Source: a virus
Strand: one strand, 5' to 3'
Length of the DNA stretch: 41,192 nucleotides
Virus record (IMG/VR): IMGVR_UViG_3300024323_000005
Location: 1-41,192 of that record
The notes under the pieces: generated by a model
Database searches by the model: none
What the model was told of the DNA's origin: nothing
The model's input: the letters and a program-made list of their open reading frames with translations, nothing else
In this document: positions 1 through 6,092 of the stretch, piece by piece
How the letters are laid out: each line of letters begins with the position of its first letter
How positions within the stretch are numbered: the first letter of the stretch is position 1
Made by a program: the position numbers and the translations under genes

Positions 1-107
1 CCGCGCCGTTTCGCGGTCTTGCGCTTTGCTTTCCGGGGCGCATTCTTCCGCTTGCCCTTTTTCATGTACTTCGCCCGCCATGCTTTGGAACCGAATTTTA
101 ACGCCAT
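1..107 (-). CDS. 5' part of small basic protein (duplicate of 40915-41172, cut by the contig end)
   Basis: This is the N-terminal 35 codons (MALKFGSKAWRAKYMKKG...) of the same gene annotated whole at 40915-41172. It is not a second gene; it appears here only because of the terminal overlap. The ATG at 107 overlaps the last ten bases of the membrane protein gene 98-478. Confidence 0.9.
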   Translation of the reverse strand, partial: MALKFGSKAWRAKYMKKGKRKNAPRKAKRKTAKRR

Positions 108-127
108 GTTGTTTTGGCCTCGTTCTG
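1..127. repeat. Left copy of 127-bp terminal direct repeat (circular closure)
   Basis: Identical to 41066-41192, read base by base. A perfect 127-base overlap at the two ends of a contig is what de Bruijn assemblers leave when a circle is closed at k=127 (inference), so the true circle is 41065 bp and this stretch should be counted once. It holds the first 107 bases of the basic-protein gene at 40915-41172 and the start of a dispersed repeat. Confidence 0.95.
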
Positions 128-478
128 TATCCCGCTTTGGACGGGCTCTGATTTCTCGACAGCCGAACTTTCTGTTTGCAGCAGCACAATTGCTGCGACT
201 GTAAACGCCAACGCTGCAATCTGCCGCGCGGATAACGTCTCTTTGAAGAAGAGCACGGCCACCAGTAACGCCAGCGATAGTGAAATCGCCTGCCACGCGA
301 TTGAGATTGACGCGAATGTCTCCATGCGAAGCGCGAACCACACCGGGCACGCAGTCAAGGCATAGCAGAGTACGCCAGCGATGAACTTTGGTGATCCCAA
401 CGCGAGGGCCGTCTTTAGAAAGACATCACCTAGGATTCCCATGGAGCAACTGAGCGCGATTAGACAAAAGACGATCAT
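98..478 (-). CDS. Small four-helix membrane protein, DMT/SMR-like
   Basis: 126 residues with four hydrophobic segments at about 1-20, 28-50, 60-80 and 85-103. The segment ending VLFFKETLSARQIAALAF resembles the last two helices of small multidrug-resistance and EamA-type transporters of the drug/metabolite superfamily. The usual SMR glutamate of helix 1 is absent (GILGD instead), so transport of drugs should not be assumed. The start ATG overlaps the stop of 475-1275 (ATGA). The last 20 or so residues (SAVEKSEPVQSGIQNEAKT) are encoded by the dispersed repeat at 112-162, whose GGCCAAAAC end also precedes the next gene. In a virus this could be a virion membrane or host-membrane protein. Confidence 0.7.
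   Translation of the reverse strand: MIVFCLIALSCSMGILGDVFLKTALALGSPKFIAGVLCYALTACPVWFALRMETFASISIAWQAISLSLALLVAVLFFKETLSARQIAALAFTVAAIVLLQTESSAVEKSEPVQSGIQNEAKTTWR
112..162 (-). repeat. Dispersed cassette-end repeat, copy 1
   Basis: Complement reads TGTCGAG...GAGGCCAAAAC followed by AACATG, the start of the basic protein gene. It encodes the C-terminal tail of the gene 98-478. Confidence 0.85.
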
Positions 479-1275
479 CGATCAATCCCCTCTGCCGGAA
501 TTTCGTACCCGCCGCCCTGAATGCTCAACAGCTTGTTGCGTACGTCGTAGCCCACCAGCGGCAAGCGTGAGCCCTTCTTTCCGAAGGCGTAGAACATTTC
601 GACAGTCTGCCGTTCGCCGCCGAACTTGTGCTTGTAGTTTGCCGTGCCGCCATCCTCAGGCATCAGGTGATCTTTGCGCGTGAAGTAGACCACGTTGACC
701 AGCGAGCCTAAGATTTCGTGCTCATGCGGGTTCTTGATCCCGAACGATTCGAGGCTCACAGCCTGATCCCCGCCAACGATGTAGAGCTGCTTGCCCTTCT
801 CATCCTGTGCGAGCAGTGCGCCTTTGAAGTGCTCGAGCTTCACCGTCCGATCCCCGGTGATCGAGAAGATTTCCAACTCCTTGAGCTTCCCGATGCCGCT
901 TAGAACCTTGTGCCGATGCACGTTGGTTTTGAAGGTGAACTCTTTTTCCGGTTGCCGCCCGTGAAAGATTTCGTACCGCGCCGCCGCCGCGTCCTCCGGG
1001 TTCTTGCGCGTTCCGAAGTTGACGACGAAGCGCTCTACTTTGCCGTTGCCCCGCGTGCCCGCCGCCGTACACACCGCGTAGGGGTTCGCCCCGCCGCGCT
1101 TCTTCACTTTCTTTACACATCGCTCGAACTTCGCCGGGTTGCCTTTGCGCAATACAAACCGCTCAACCGCACCCCCCGCATGCTTTAACACCGATCCGAC
1201 TCCAGGCAGGGTAGAAAAGGCGAGGTTACGACGTTTTGAAGTTGAGGAGCTTCGTTTTGTGAGTCGTTTCGCCAT
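475..1275 (-). CDS. Basic-N-terminus protein, probable virion or DNA-associated protein
   Basis: 266 residues. The first 17 are Lys/Arg/Ser-rich (MAKRLTKRSSSTSKRRN). Around 50-72 lies a cysteine pair in the context ERCVKKVKKRGGANPYAVC, a pattern I associate with conserved phage hypothetical proteins, though I cannot name a family. The remainder looks like mixed beta structure without membrane segments. ATG directly follows the upstream stop (TAG-ATG), and its own stop overlaps the next ATG, so it belongs to the minus-strand operon running from 6006. Binding of nucleic acid is only an inference from charge. Confidence 0.75.
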   Translation of the reverse strand: MAKRLTKRSSSTSKRRNLAFSTLPGVGSVLKHAGGAVERFVLRKGNPAKFERCVKKVKKRGGANPYAVCTAAGTRGNGKVERFVVNFGTRKNPEDAAAARYEIFHGRQPEKEFTFKTNVHRHKVLSGIGKLKELEIFSITGDRTVKLEHFKGALLAQDEKGKQLYIVGGDQAVSLESFGIKNPHEHEILGSLVNVVYFTRKDHLMPEDGGTANYKHKFGGERQTVEMFYAFGKKGSRLPLVGYDVRNKLLSIQGGGYEIPAEGIDR

Positions 1276-1692
1276 CTACCAGCCTGCCGGAATCCGAATC
1301 TGTGCCGAACAATTAGGGGCCACCAGAAGTTGGGGGTTTACAAAAGACTGCGCCTGATAATCGCCGAGGCCCCCGCCCGCCGTCGACTTCGACCACAGGT
1401 AATAAGCGCCGCCCGCGAGCGCCAATAGTCCGACAACGCCGATGCCGCCCACCGCGACTTTCTTCGACGCCCGCCGCTTGACCGCTTTCCCCACTCGCGC
1501 CGTGTCCTGAAACAAGGAAACCGCCAAATAAGAGCCGACGCCCGCAACGATGAACTCACCCGCGCCCCATGTGGTGGGATCCAACGAGTCAAAAAGACCC
1601 ATGCCGTGATCGTGCCCGCCGCAGGTTCCGCCGCAGTCGCAAGCACCGCCGCCGCATCCCAAGCCTTTCGAATTACCGCGTAAGTAGGGCAT
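1276..1692 (-). CDS. Membrane protein with Cys/Gly-rich start and GDYQAQS C-terminal motif
   Basis: 138 residues. Residues 10-30 are rich in Cys, Gly and His (CGGGACDCGGTCGGHDHG), possibly metal-binding. Two hydrophobic segments lie at about 45-62 and 80-100, with a basic cytoplasmic loop (KAVKRRASKK) between. The C-terminal motif LGDYQAQSFVNPQLL...IRIPAGW recurs in the larger basic membrane protein at 39702-40490, so the two share a terminal module. Start TAATG overlaps the upstream gene's... stop at 1692. Probable virion membrane protein; function unknown. Confidence 0.75.
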   Translation of the reverse strand: MPYLRGNSKGLGCGGGACDCGGTCGGHDHGMGLFDSLDPTTWGAGEFIVAGVGSYLAVSLFQDTARVGKAVKRRASKKVAVGGIGVVGLLALAGGAYYLWSKSTAGGGLGDYQAQSFVNPQLLVAPNCSAQIRIPAGW

Positions 1693-1985
1693 TATCGTCT
1701 CATCAAAAACATCACTGCCAGAATCCCCGCGCCAGCCAGTAGCAACGTACCTGAAAGGCTGGTCGCAACCGCATTTGAAACCGCGCCCGCCGTCGCATCG
1801 GCAATTCCACCGGCAACGGCCGCACCCGCCGATCCCACAACCCCGCCCATCTGACCGAGTGTGGACTCGGAGCCATATTTCGCCGCCGACTCCGTAGGCG
1901 TGTCGAGCCAGTACGGCAACCAGGACGGCCGGTTCGGATCGAAATATGAATCGTCGGGATATGCCCCAACGCCGCGCGTGTACAT
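1692..1985 (-). CDS. MYV-RGLG family small anchored protein (MYTRGVGAY)
   Basis: 97 residues beginning MYTRGVGAY, a variant of the N-terminal signature shared by six proteins of this element. The middle is Ala/Gly-rich (VGSAGAAVAGGIADATAGAVSNA), and the C-terminal 20 residues form a hydrophobic helix ending FLMRR. I choose the ATG at 1985 because it overlaps the upstream stop (TGATG) and gives the signature; an upstream in-frame ATG would only add translated repeat sequence. Likely a minor virion membrane protein. Confidence 0.75.
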   Translation of the reverse strand: MYTRGVGAYPDDSYFDPNRPSWLPYWLDTPTESAAKYGSESTLGQMGGVVGSAGAAVAGGIADATAGAVSNAVATSLSGTLLLAGAGILAVMFLMRR

Positions 1986-2227
1986 CAACGCCGCCCGCCT
2001 TTGAGGAGTATCAGCGCCAGAATCCCAACCGCCGCATAGCCGAACATTGGGGACATCGGGGCACACGCGAAGTTGGTCGAAGAATCGCCCGTAGTCCCGA
2101 CAAACGGAAACGAACTCGACATGCAAAACGATCCAGCGGTAAACGTCTCGTTCGATTCGCACACGCTGCTTGCCGGGTTGAATGTGTAGCCGGGATCGCA
2201 CGCTTGACCGAGCCCTTTAACGTACAT
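1985..2227 (-). CDS. MYV-RGLG family small anchored protein (MYVKGLGQ)
   Basis: 80 residues: MYVKGLGQ signature, a Cys/Ser-rich extracytoplasmic-looking middle (three Cys), then a hydrophobic helix and a basic end (LALILLKGGRR). The ATG is preceded by GAGGCCAAAACAA from the dispersed repeat at 2231-2281, which supplies the GAGG as a probable Shine-Dalgarno. Same architecture as 1692-1985 and 2388-2594. Confidence 0.75.
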   Translation of the reverse strand: MYVKGLGQACDPGYTFNPASSVCESNETFTAGSFCMSSSFPFVGTTGDSSTNFACAPMSPMFGYAAVGILALILLKGGRR

Positions 2228-2315
2228 TTGTTTTGGCCTCCATCGGCGTAGCGTGCGCCACACCTTGAATAGTCCCGACAGCCGAACTCTTGTTGGCGCG
2301 AAGGGCAAAAGCCAT
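2217..2315 (-). CDS. Vestigial 32-residue reading frame made mostly of repeat
   Basis: ATG at 2315 to TAA at 2217. The last residues (PMEAKTNVR) are the repeat-encoded tail form, and SSAVG resembles the tail start in gene 98-478. It lies between two facing repeat copies only 35 bp apart, so I read it as the remains of a cassette whose cargo was lost. It may not be translated. Confidence 0.3.
   Translation of the reverse strand: MAFALRANKSSAVGTIQGVAHATPMEAKTNVR
2231..2281 (-). repeat. Dispersed cassette-end repeat, copy 2
   Basis: Its GGCCAAAAC end touches the start of the gene 1985-2227. Forms a nearly empty inverted pair with the copy at 2317-2377. Confidence 0.85.
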
Positions 2316-2316
2316 T

Positions 2317-2377
2317 CCTGGTCGAACGAGATCCCGGAAGGGCGAAGCATTCAGGCCGCCTGAGGCTAAAGCAAAAA
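2317..2377 (+). repeat. Dispersed cassette-end repeat, copy 3 (diverged end)
   Basis: Reads CCTGGTCGAACGAG...GAGGCTAAAGCAAAAAC. The GGCC core has become GGCT, suggesting decay. No plus-strand gene follows. Confidence 0.7.
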
Positions 2378-2387
2378 CACCGAACAT

Positions 2388-2594
2388 TTAGGAATCACCC
2401 CCAAATGCGGAATAAAGTAGAATGCCACCGACGAGCAACCCCGCCCATGTTAAAGCCGACGAGCTACCCGAAGACGTTCCATCCGCGCTGATCATCGAGC
2501 CATCAGGAGCCGAGCACTTGGAGCCGACGTAGCCCCAGCTTGAAAAAGGAACCTTGACCACATCGCCCACGCCGCGTTTTCCGGGAACGTACAT
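2388..2594 (-). CDS. MYV-RGLG family small anchored protein (MYVPGKRGVGD)
   Basis: 68 residues: MYVPGKRGVGD start, a short polar segment with one Cys, a Ser-rich linker, and a C-terminal hydrophobic helix (TWAGLLVGGILLYSAFG). ATG at 2594 overlaps the upstream stop (TGATG). Longer upstream frames exist but would overlap most of the gene 2594-3127. Confidence 0.75.
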   Translation of the reverse strand: MYVPGKRGVGDVVKVPFSSWGYVGSKCSAPDGSMISADGTSSGSSSALTWAGLLVGGILLYSAFGGDS

Positions 2595-3127
2595 CAGTAC
2601 CGCCCTCCAGCTCGCCGGAAGTCCGCAAGCCCATAGCCGCCGAATCCGCGCCCGCCGCGAACGAACACCGGACGGGGTAAACCGCCCAAACCAGAAAGCC
2701 CCATGCCGCCCGCATCCGCCGCGACCACGAATTGAATCGGCGTGTACTTCGTATAGTTGGCGGTGTTCGCCGGCCGACCGTTCGGGAAGAAAGTCGCATC
2801 GAAGTTGTTGTTCGGCGTGAACCCCAACTGATTCCAATAATAGTTCCACTGATCCGCATTCAAAGGATTCGCCGAGCCCGCCGCGCCCGCCAATCGGAAC
2901 CCGGAAGCCGCCTGCGCCGCAGTTGCTTTGCTGGCATCGGGAGCCGGGGGAGTCGTGATCACCGGAGCGGATCCGCCACCGCTCGAACCGCCGCTGCCGC
3001 CGGATGTACCGCCGCCCGTGGTGGTGGGAGATGGAACCAGCGTCACAGGAGTTGTGAAGTACTTGTACGCCACATAAGCCGCGCCGCCCAGCAGTACGTA
3101 CGTCAACACGTTTGAGGAGCCCGCCAT
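2594..3127 (-). CDS. N-terminally anchored Gly-rich protein, probable virion protein
   Basis: 177 residues. A hydrophobic helix at about 6-20 (VLTYVLLGGAAYVAYKYF) is followed by a Gly/Ser-rich flexible linker, a polar domain with Asn/Tyr-rich segments (NYYWNQLGF, NNNFDATFF), and a C-terminal Gly/Arg-rich end that contains LSGLGGLPRPVFVRGG, reminiscent of the RGLG signature. ATG at 3127 lies one base after the upstream TAA. A longer start would lie inside the gene 3129-4130. Confidence 0.7.
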   Translation of the reverse strand: MAGSSNVLTYVLLGGAAYVAYKYFTTPVTLVPSPTTTGGGTSGGSGGSSGGGSAPVITTPPAPDASKATAAQAASGFRLAGAAGSANPLNADQWNYYWNQLGFTPNNNFDATFFPNGRPANTANYTKYTPIQFVVAADAGGMGLSGLGGLPRPVFVRGGRGFGGYGLADFRRAGGRY

Positions 3128-3128
3128 C

Positions 3129-4130
3129 TTAGTGCCGCCCTCCCAGAAAGAACACAGCGCCAACACCCGCCGCGATCAAAGCCCACGTTGGAAAGCTGGA
3201 GCCGCCCACGCTTACGGTGCTACTCAGGAATGAACCCCCGGAGCCAGAACCAGCACCGGCACCCGCGCCGCTGCCAGCTCCAGCACCCGCGGCTACCGAG
3301 AAAGAAAGAGAGCCCGCGGTTACGCCCCCCACTTTCCAGGATTCTGCCCACGTGCCCACCTGCCCCGCTCCGAATGTTCCGGTAAGCGTGAGTGAGCCGT
3401 TGGACCCTATCGTCCCCATCGGCGAGGTACCCAAGGAAGTGCCGTTTTGAGTTGCCGAGGCGGTTACCTGCGCATTGGGCGGACCCGTAACAACGATCTG
3501 CCATCCGTCACCTACGGCAAATGAGGAGTTGGACCCGCCCGAACTGTTGACCAGGCGAACCGTGGGAGTAACCGCCGATCCGCCGCCGCCCGTGTCGCGC
3601 ACGGCTGGAGTTGGACCCCAACCCGTAATCGGAGCATTGCCGGGGAGCTGGGGAGCCGCCGCGCCATATTTCGCGTAGAGCATCGCCGCCAACTGTTGCA
3701 CGGTGTAGTTGGACCAGTACGCGCCGCTCAAGTCCTGGTGACCGCCCGCAGGACATTGCATCGGTTGCCCGGAAATAGGATCGCTGTACACGCCGCCCGG
3801 ATGATTCGAGCAATACACCGCAGCATCGCCGATATTGATGGGGACTCCAGCGAGCGCCGCCGCCGCTGAGTTGGGACCGAGTACCGCGATGTCCTCCGCG
3901 ACTGCTGTATTTTGCGCCGCTATGAAGTCGGGGTTGTTCAGGATCGAGCATGGATCTGACGCCGGATCGGTGCCGATGGGAGCGCAGCAACGCGAGAGCC
4001 CGCCATTCCAATAATTGGGAGACGTGCAGGTATCGGCCGTCGAGCCCGTTGCACCGAAGCCGCGGCGACGACGAAAGACCGGCATCGGAAAAGGCACACG
4101 CCCAGGAGCCGCGCCGCGAGAGACGTACAT
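3129..4130 (-). CDS. MYV-RGLG family protein with Ig-like region and C-terminal anchor
   Basis: 333 residues. It starts MYVSRGAAPGRVPF and has a basic patch (FRRRRGFG) near 20. A Cys-containing domain spans about 30-130, and a Thr/Ser/Gly-rich beta-type region about 185-285 (AQVTASATQNGTSLG...) looks like an Ig-type fold. An Ala/Gly/Ser repeat linker follows, then a final membrane helix (FPTWALIAAGVGAVFFLGG). ATG overlaps the upstream stop (TGATG). A surface-exposed virion protein anchored at its C terminus is the simplest reading (inference). Confidence 0.7.
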   Translation of the reverse strand: MYVSRGAAPGRVPFPMPVFRRRRGFGATGSTADTCTSPNYWNGGLSRCCAPIGTDPASDPCSILNNPDFIAAQNTAVAEDIAVLGPNSAAAALAGVPINIGDAAVYCSNHPGGVYSDPISGQPMQCPAGGHQDLSGAYWSNYTVQQLAAMLYAKYGAAAPQLPGNAPITGWGPTPAVRDTGGGGSAVTPTVRLVNSSGGSNSSFAVGDGWQIVVTGPPNAQVTASATQNGTSLGTSPMGTIGSNGSLTLTGTFGAGQVGTWAESWKVGGVTAGSLSFSVAAGAGAGSGAGAGAGSGSGGSFLSSTVSVGGSSFPTWALIAAGVGAVFFLGGRH

Positions 4131-4837
4131 CAGTCGCCCCCCATCAGAACCGCCGCTGCGACCAGGCCGCCCGCTACAAGCAACGGCGTGGGGATTCCTG
4201 ATACCGCCGAAGTAAACGATTGGCTTGAGCTACCAGCGCTCGAGCCCGCATCAGTCGGGACTGGATCAGGTTGCACAAACGGATCGTTTGCGATGGGGTC
4301 GCGCATCCCGATAAACCAGTTCCAGCAATCCGTGCCCGAGCCCGCCGCGCCCCACTTCGTATACGTCCCATCTGCGTTCCATCCTCCGGGAGAAGCTTTC
4401 CACGTGCAGGCCCCGCGCTGCCGATCCGTGATGCAACGCTGACCGGCCGCCTGAAGTTGGGGATTACCGCACGCCTTTTGCAGAGCTGCCCACGTCGTAT
4501 CGAACGTGTTGAGCGCCGCCGCCTGCATCGACGCGTAGCGGATGGGCGACGAGGTATAGGCGTTGACGTTCTGGGAAAGCAGCGTGTCGCACTGATTGGC
4601 GATCTGCGTAGCCGCGATGCATGTCTGCCCGCATCCCTTAAATACGTTAGCAAGTGCAATGCCGATGCCGACCAATGCTGCGATTGCCGCACCGACGATA
4701 GGTACCGTTGCGCTGACCATGCCGAGTTGAAACAGAATTGATGCCGTAGTAGCAAAGCCCGCTGATGCAGTGCTCGCAATCGTTGAAACCGTCGGCGGAA
4801 CAACTTGCCCAAGGCCCCGTGAGGACACGTACATCAT
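4130..4837 (-). CDS. MYV-RGLG family protein with three hydrophobic regions and Cys-rich domain
   Basis: 235 residues. It starts MMYVSSRGLGQ, followed by a long hydrophobic stretch (about 15-68) that could form two helices. A domain with several cysteines follows (GCGQTCIAATQ, RCITDRQRGACTW, DCWNWFIGMRDP), and the protein ends in a C-terminal membrane helix (PLLVAGGLVAAAVLMGG). The Cys pairs suggest disulfides outside the cytoplasm. The start region reads ATGATG and overlaps the TGA of 4834-6006, so either Met could be used. I do not recognise a named family. Confidence 0.7.
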   Translation of the reverse strand: MMYVSSRGLGQVVPPTVSTIASTASAGFATTASILFQLGMVSATVPIVGAAIAALVGIGIALANVFKGCGQTCIAATQIANQCDTLLSQNVNAYTSSPIRYASMQAAALNTFDTTWAALQKACGNPQLQAAGQRCITDRQRGACTWKASPGGWNADGTYTKWGAAGSGTDCWNWFIGMRDPIANDPFVQPDPVPTDAGSSAGSSSQSFTSAVSGIPTPLLVAGGLVAAAVLMGGD

Positions 4838-6006
4838 TTCCGCCCCGTTAAAGAACGAAGAACCAGAATGAGAAGCAACGCGCCGCCGATCAAAGGCAGG
4901 TTGTTCATGATCGACGTGGTGAGCGCCGATGAATTGATCGGGTTGAGATTGCCCGCGCCGCTCAACAGGCCGGTTGCCGGGTTGTAAATCAAGTTCGTGC
5001 CTGCGACCTGGTACGGGCCGCCGCTTGCCGTGCGGATCAGGCTCACAGCCGCATTGCCACCTTGAGCGATGATGGCCGCGAGTTGCGCGGGGGTGAACTG
5101 AGCTTGATTCGGCGTGCCCGCGATCGGCGTTATCGTCGCCGGCAACGTGGGTATCAGATTCGGCTGAACTGGCAGGCCCGTTTCCGGGTCGATGATCTGC
5201 GTTGTGGTTGCTGGCGTGGAACTGAAGAGATTACCCAACGGCTGATCAATGTTCGTTTCAAACCAGGAGCCCGCCTCGTCGACAAACGTATCGCCGCTAT
5301 CTTGCCCCATCCCGCGCCGTCGACCGCGAGCAACCGCGCCCAGTCCGATGTACCCGTGCAGTCCTTGAAAGTTCGGAATCTTCACATCGGCCGGCCGGCC
5401 GTCGAGCGTCCACGTTTGGAAACGGTTAATACGATCGCGCGGAACCATCCAGCCAGGCGCTTTGCCGTGCGACGTGTCGAGCGGGATGATTCGCCCGTTC
5501 ACATTGGCGCACAAGAACACATGCGACCAGCGCCGGGGATCATCGAGATCCGTTGCGACCGTCGTAATATAGACCGGCACGCCGAGTATCGTGAGCATCG
5601 CCGCGCCCAGCATCGTGAACCCGTCGCAATCCTCAGACGGCTTATCCATTCTGACGAGGACTGCCGGCGCAATCAGAAGATCCTGCGAACCCGTTTCGCC
5701 CACCTGGAGCATCGTGCCTTCGTCGCTTCTGAACTTCACACAGTGCTTGATGTACCAGAACACGCCCCACAGAATTGCGGCCGGGTCCGAGCTGCCACGC
5801 GCGAAATGTTTCTTTGCGTAGGCCGCGCACGCTTGCACTACAGGATCTTTCACCGACTCCGCGATTAGATCGCACATCTTTCGTACGGTCTGCTGAGTTG
5901 CTCCGTCCGTGTCATCGGCCGCCCGCGTTCGATTCAGCGAGAGAGGCGGGAGCGATGGGCGGTAGGAGCGTGTGGCGGGCATCTGCAAGTGAGCCCTATT
6001 GTGCAA
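4834..6006 (-). CDS. Transglutaminase-like (papain-fold) protein with C-terminal membrane anchor
   Basis: 390 residues counted from a TTG at 6006; an ATG eight codons later (MPATRSYRP) is an equal candidate, and neither has a strong Shine-Dalgarno. Residues 75-185 carry the Cys-His-Asp arrangement of the transglutaminase-like superfamily: Cys127 in EDCDGF, His162 in WSHVFL and Asp177 in PLDTSHG. A basic segment with RGLG-like sequence (GLGAVARGRRRGMG) follows near 220, then a low-complexity linker and a final hydrophobic helix (NLPLIGGALLLILVL). Members of this superfamily cleave or cross-link proteins or peptidoglycan peptides. It is the first gene of the minus-strand arm. A virion-borne protease, cross-linker or wall-degrading entry enzyme are all possible. 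Confidence 0.75.
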   Translation of the reverse strand: MHNRAHLQMPATRSYRPSLPPLSLNRTRAADDTDGATQQTVRKMCDLIAESVKDPVVQACAAYAKKHFARGSSDPAAILWGVFWYIKHCVKFRSDEGTMLQVGETGSQDLLIAPAVLVRMDKPSEDCDGFTMLGAAMLTILGVPVYITTVATDLDDPRRWSHVFLCANVNGRIIPLDTSHGKAPGWMVPRDRINRFQTWTLDGRPADVKIPNFQGLHGYIGLGAVARGRRRGMGQDSGDTFVDEAGSWFETNIDQPLGNLFSSTPATTTQIIDPETGLPVQPNLIPTLPATITPIAGTPNQAQFTPAQLAAIIAQGGNAAVSLIRTASGGPYQVAGTNLIYNPATGLLSGAGNLNPINSSALTTSIMNNLPLIGGALLLILVLRSLTGRK

Positions 6007-6092
6007 CGCCGGGATTTTTGCTGTCCAATGAAGGTTAGACTAGACTAGTCTAGTTACGGAAATTCAAAGAATTACAAAAACAGGGGGTTCCG
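6007..6092. promoter_or_regulatory. Divergent control region between the two arms
   Basis: The gap between the divergent genes 4834-6006 and 6093-7604. On the plus strand TTGCTG (6018-6023), 17 bp, TAGACT (6041-6046) fits a sigma70-type promoter, with GGGGG shortly before the ATG at 6093. The perfect palindrome at 6039-6054 overlaps the -10, so a repressor there would block transcription. I see no equally good minus-strand promoter. Confidence 0.5.
6039..6054. promoter_or_regulatory. 16-bp perfect palindrome, candidate operator
   Basis: ACTAGACTAGTCTAGT equals its own reverse complement and contains a nested CTAG repeat. Its position over the putative -10 box between two divergent arms suggests a dimeric repressor site. 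No obvious repressor gene was found on the element. Confidence 0.5.

Noticed and set aside
5062-5868. 268-residue plus-strand frame antisense to the transglutaminase-like gene
   Set aside because: Arg-rich composition of a GC-rich antisense shadow; the minus-strand frame has catalytic motifs.
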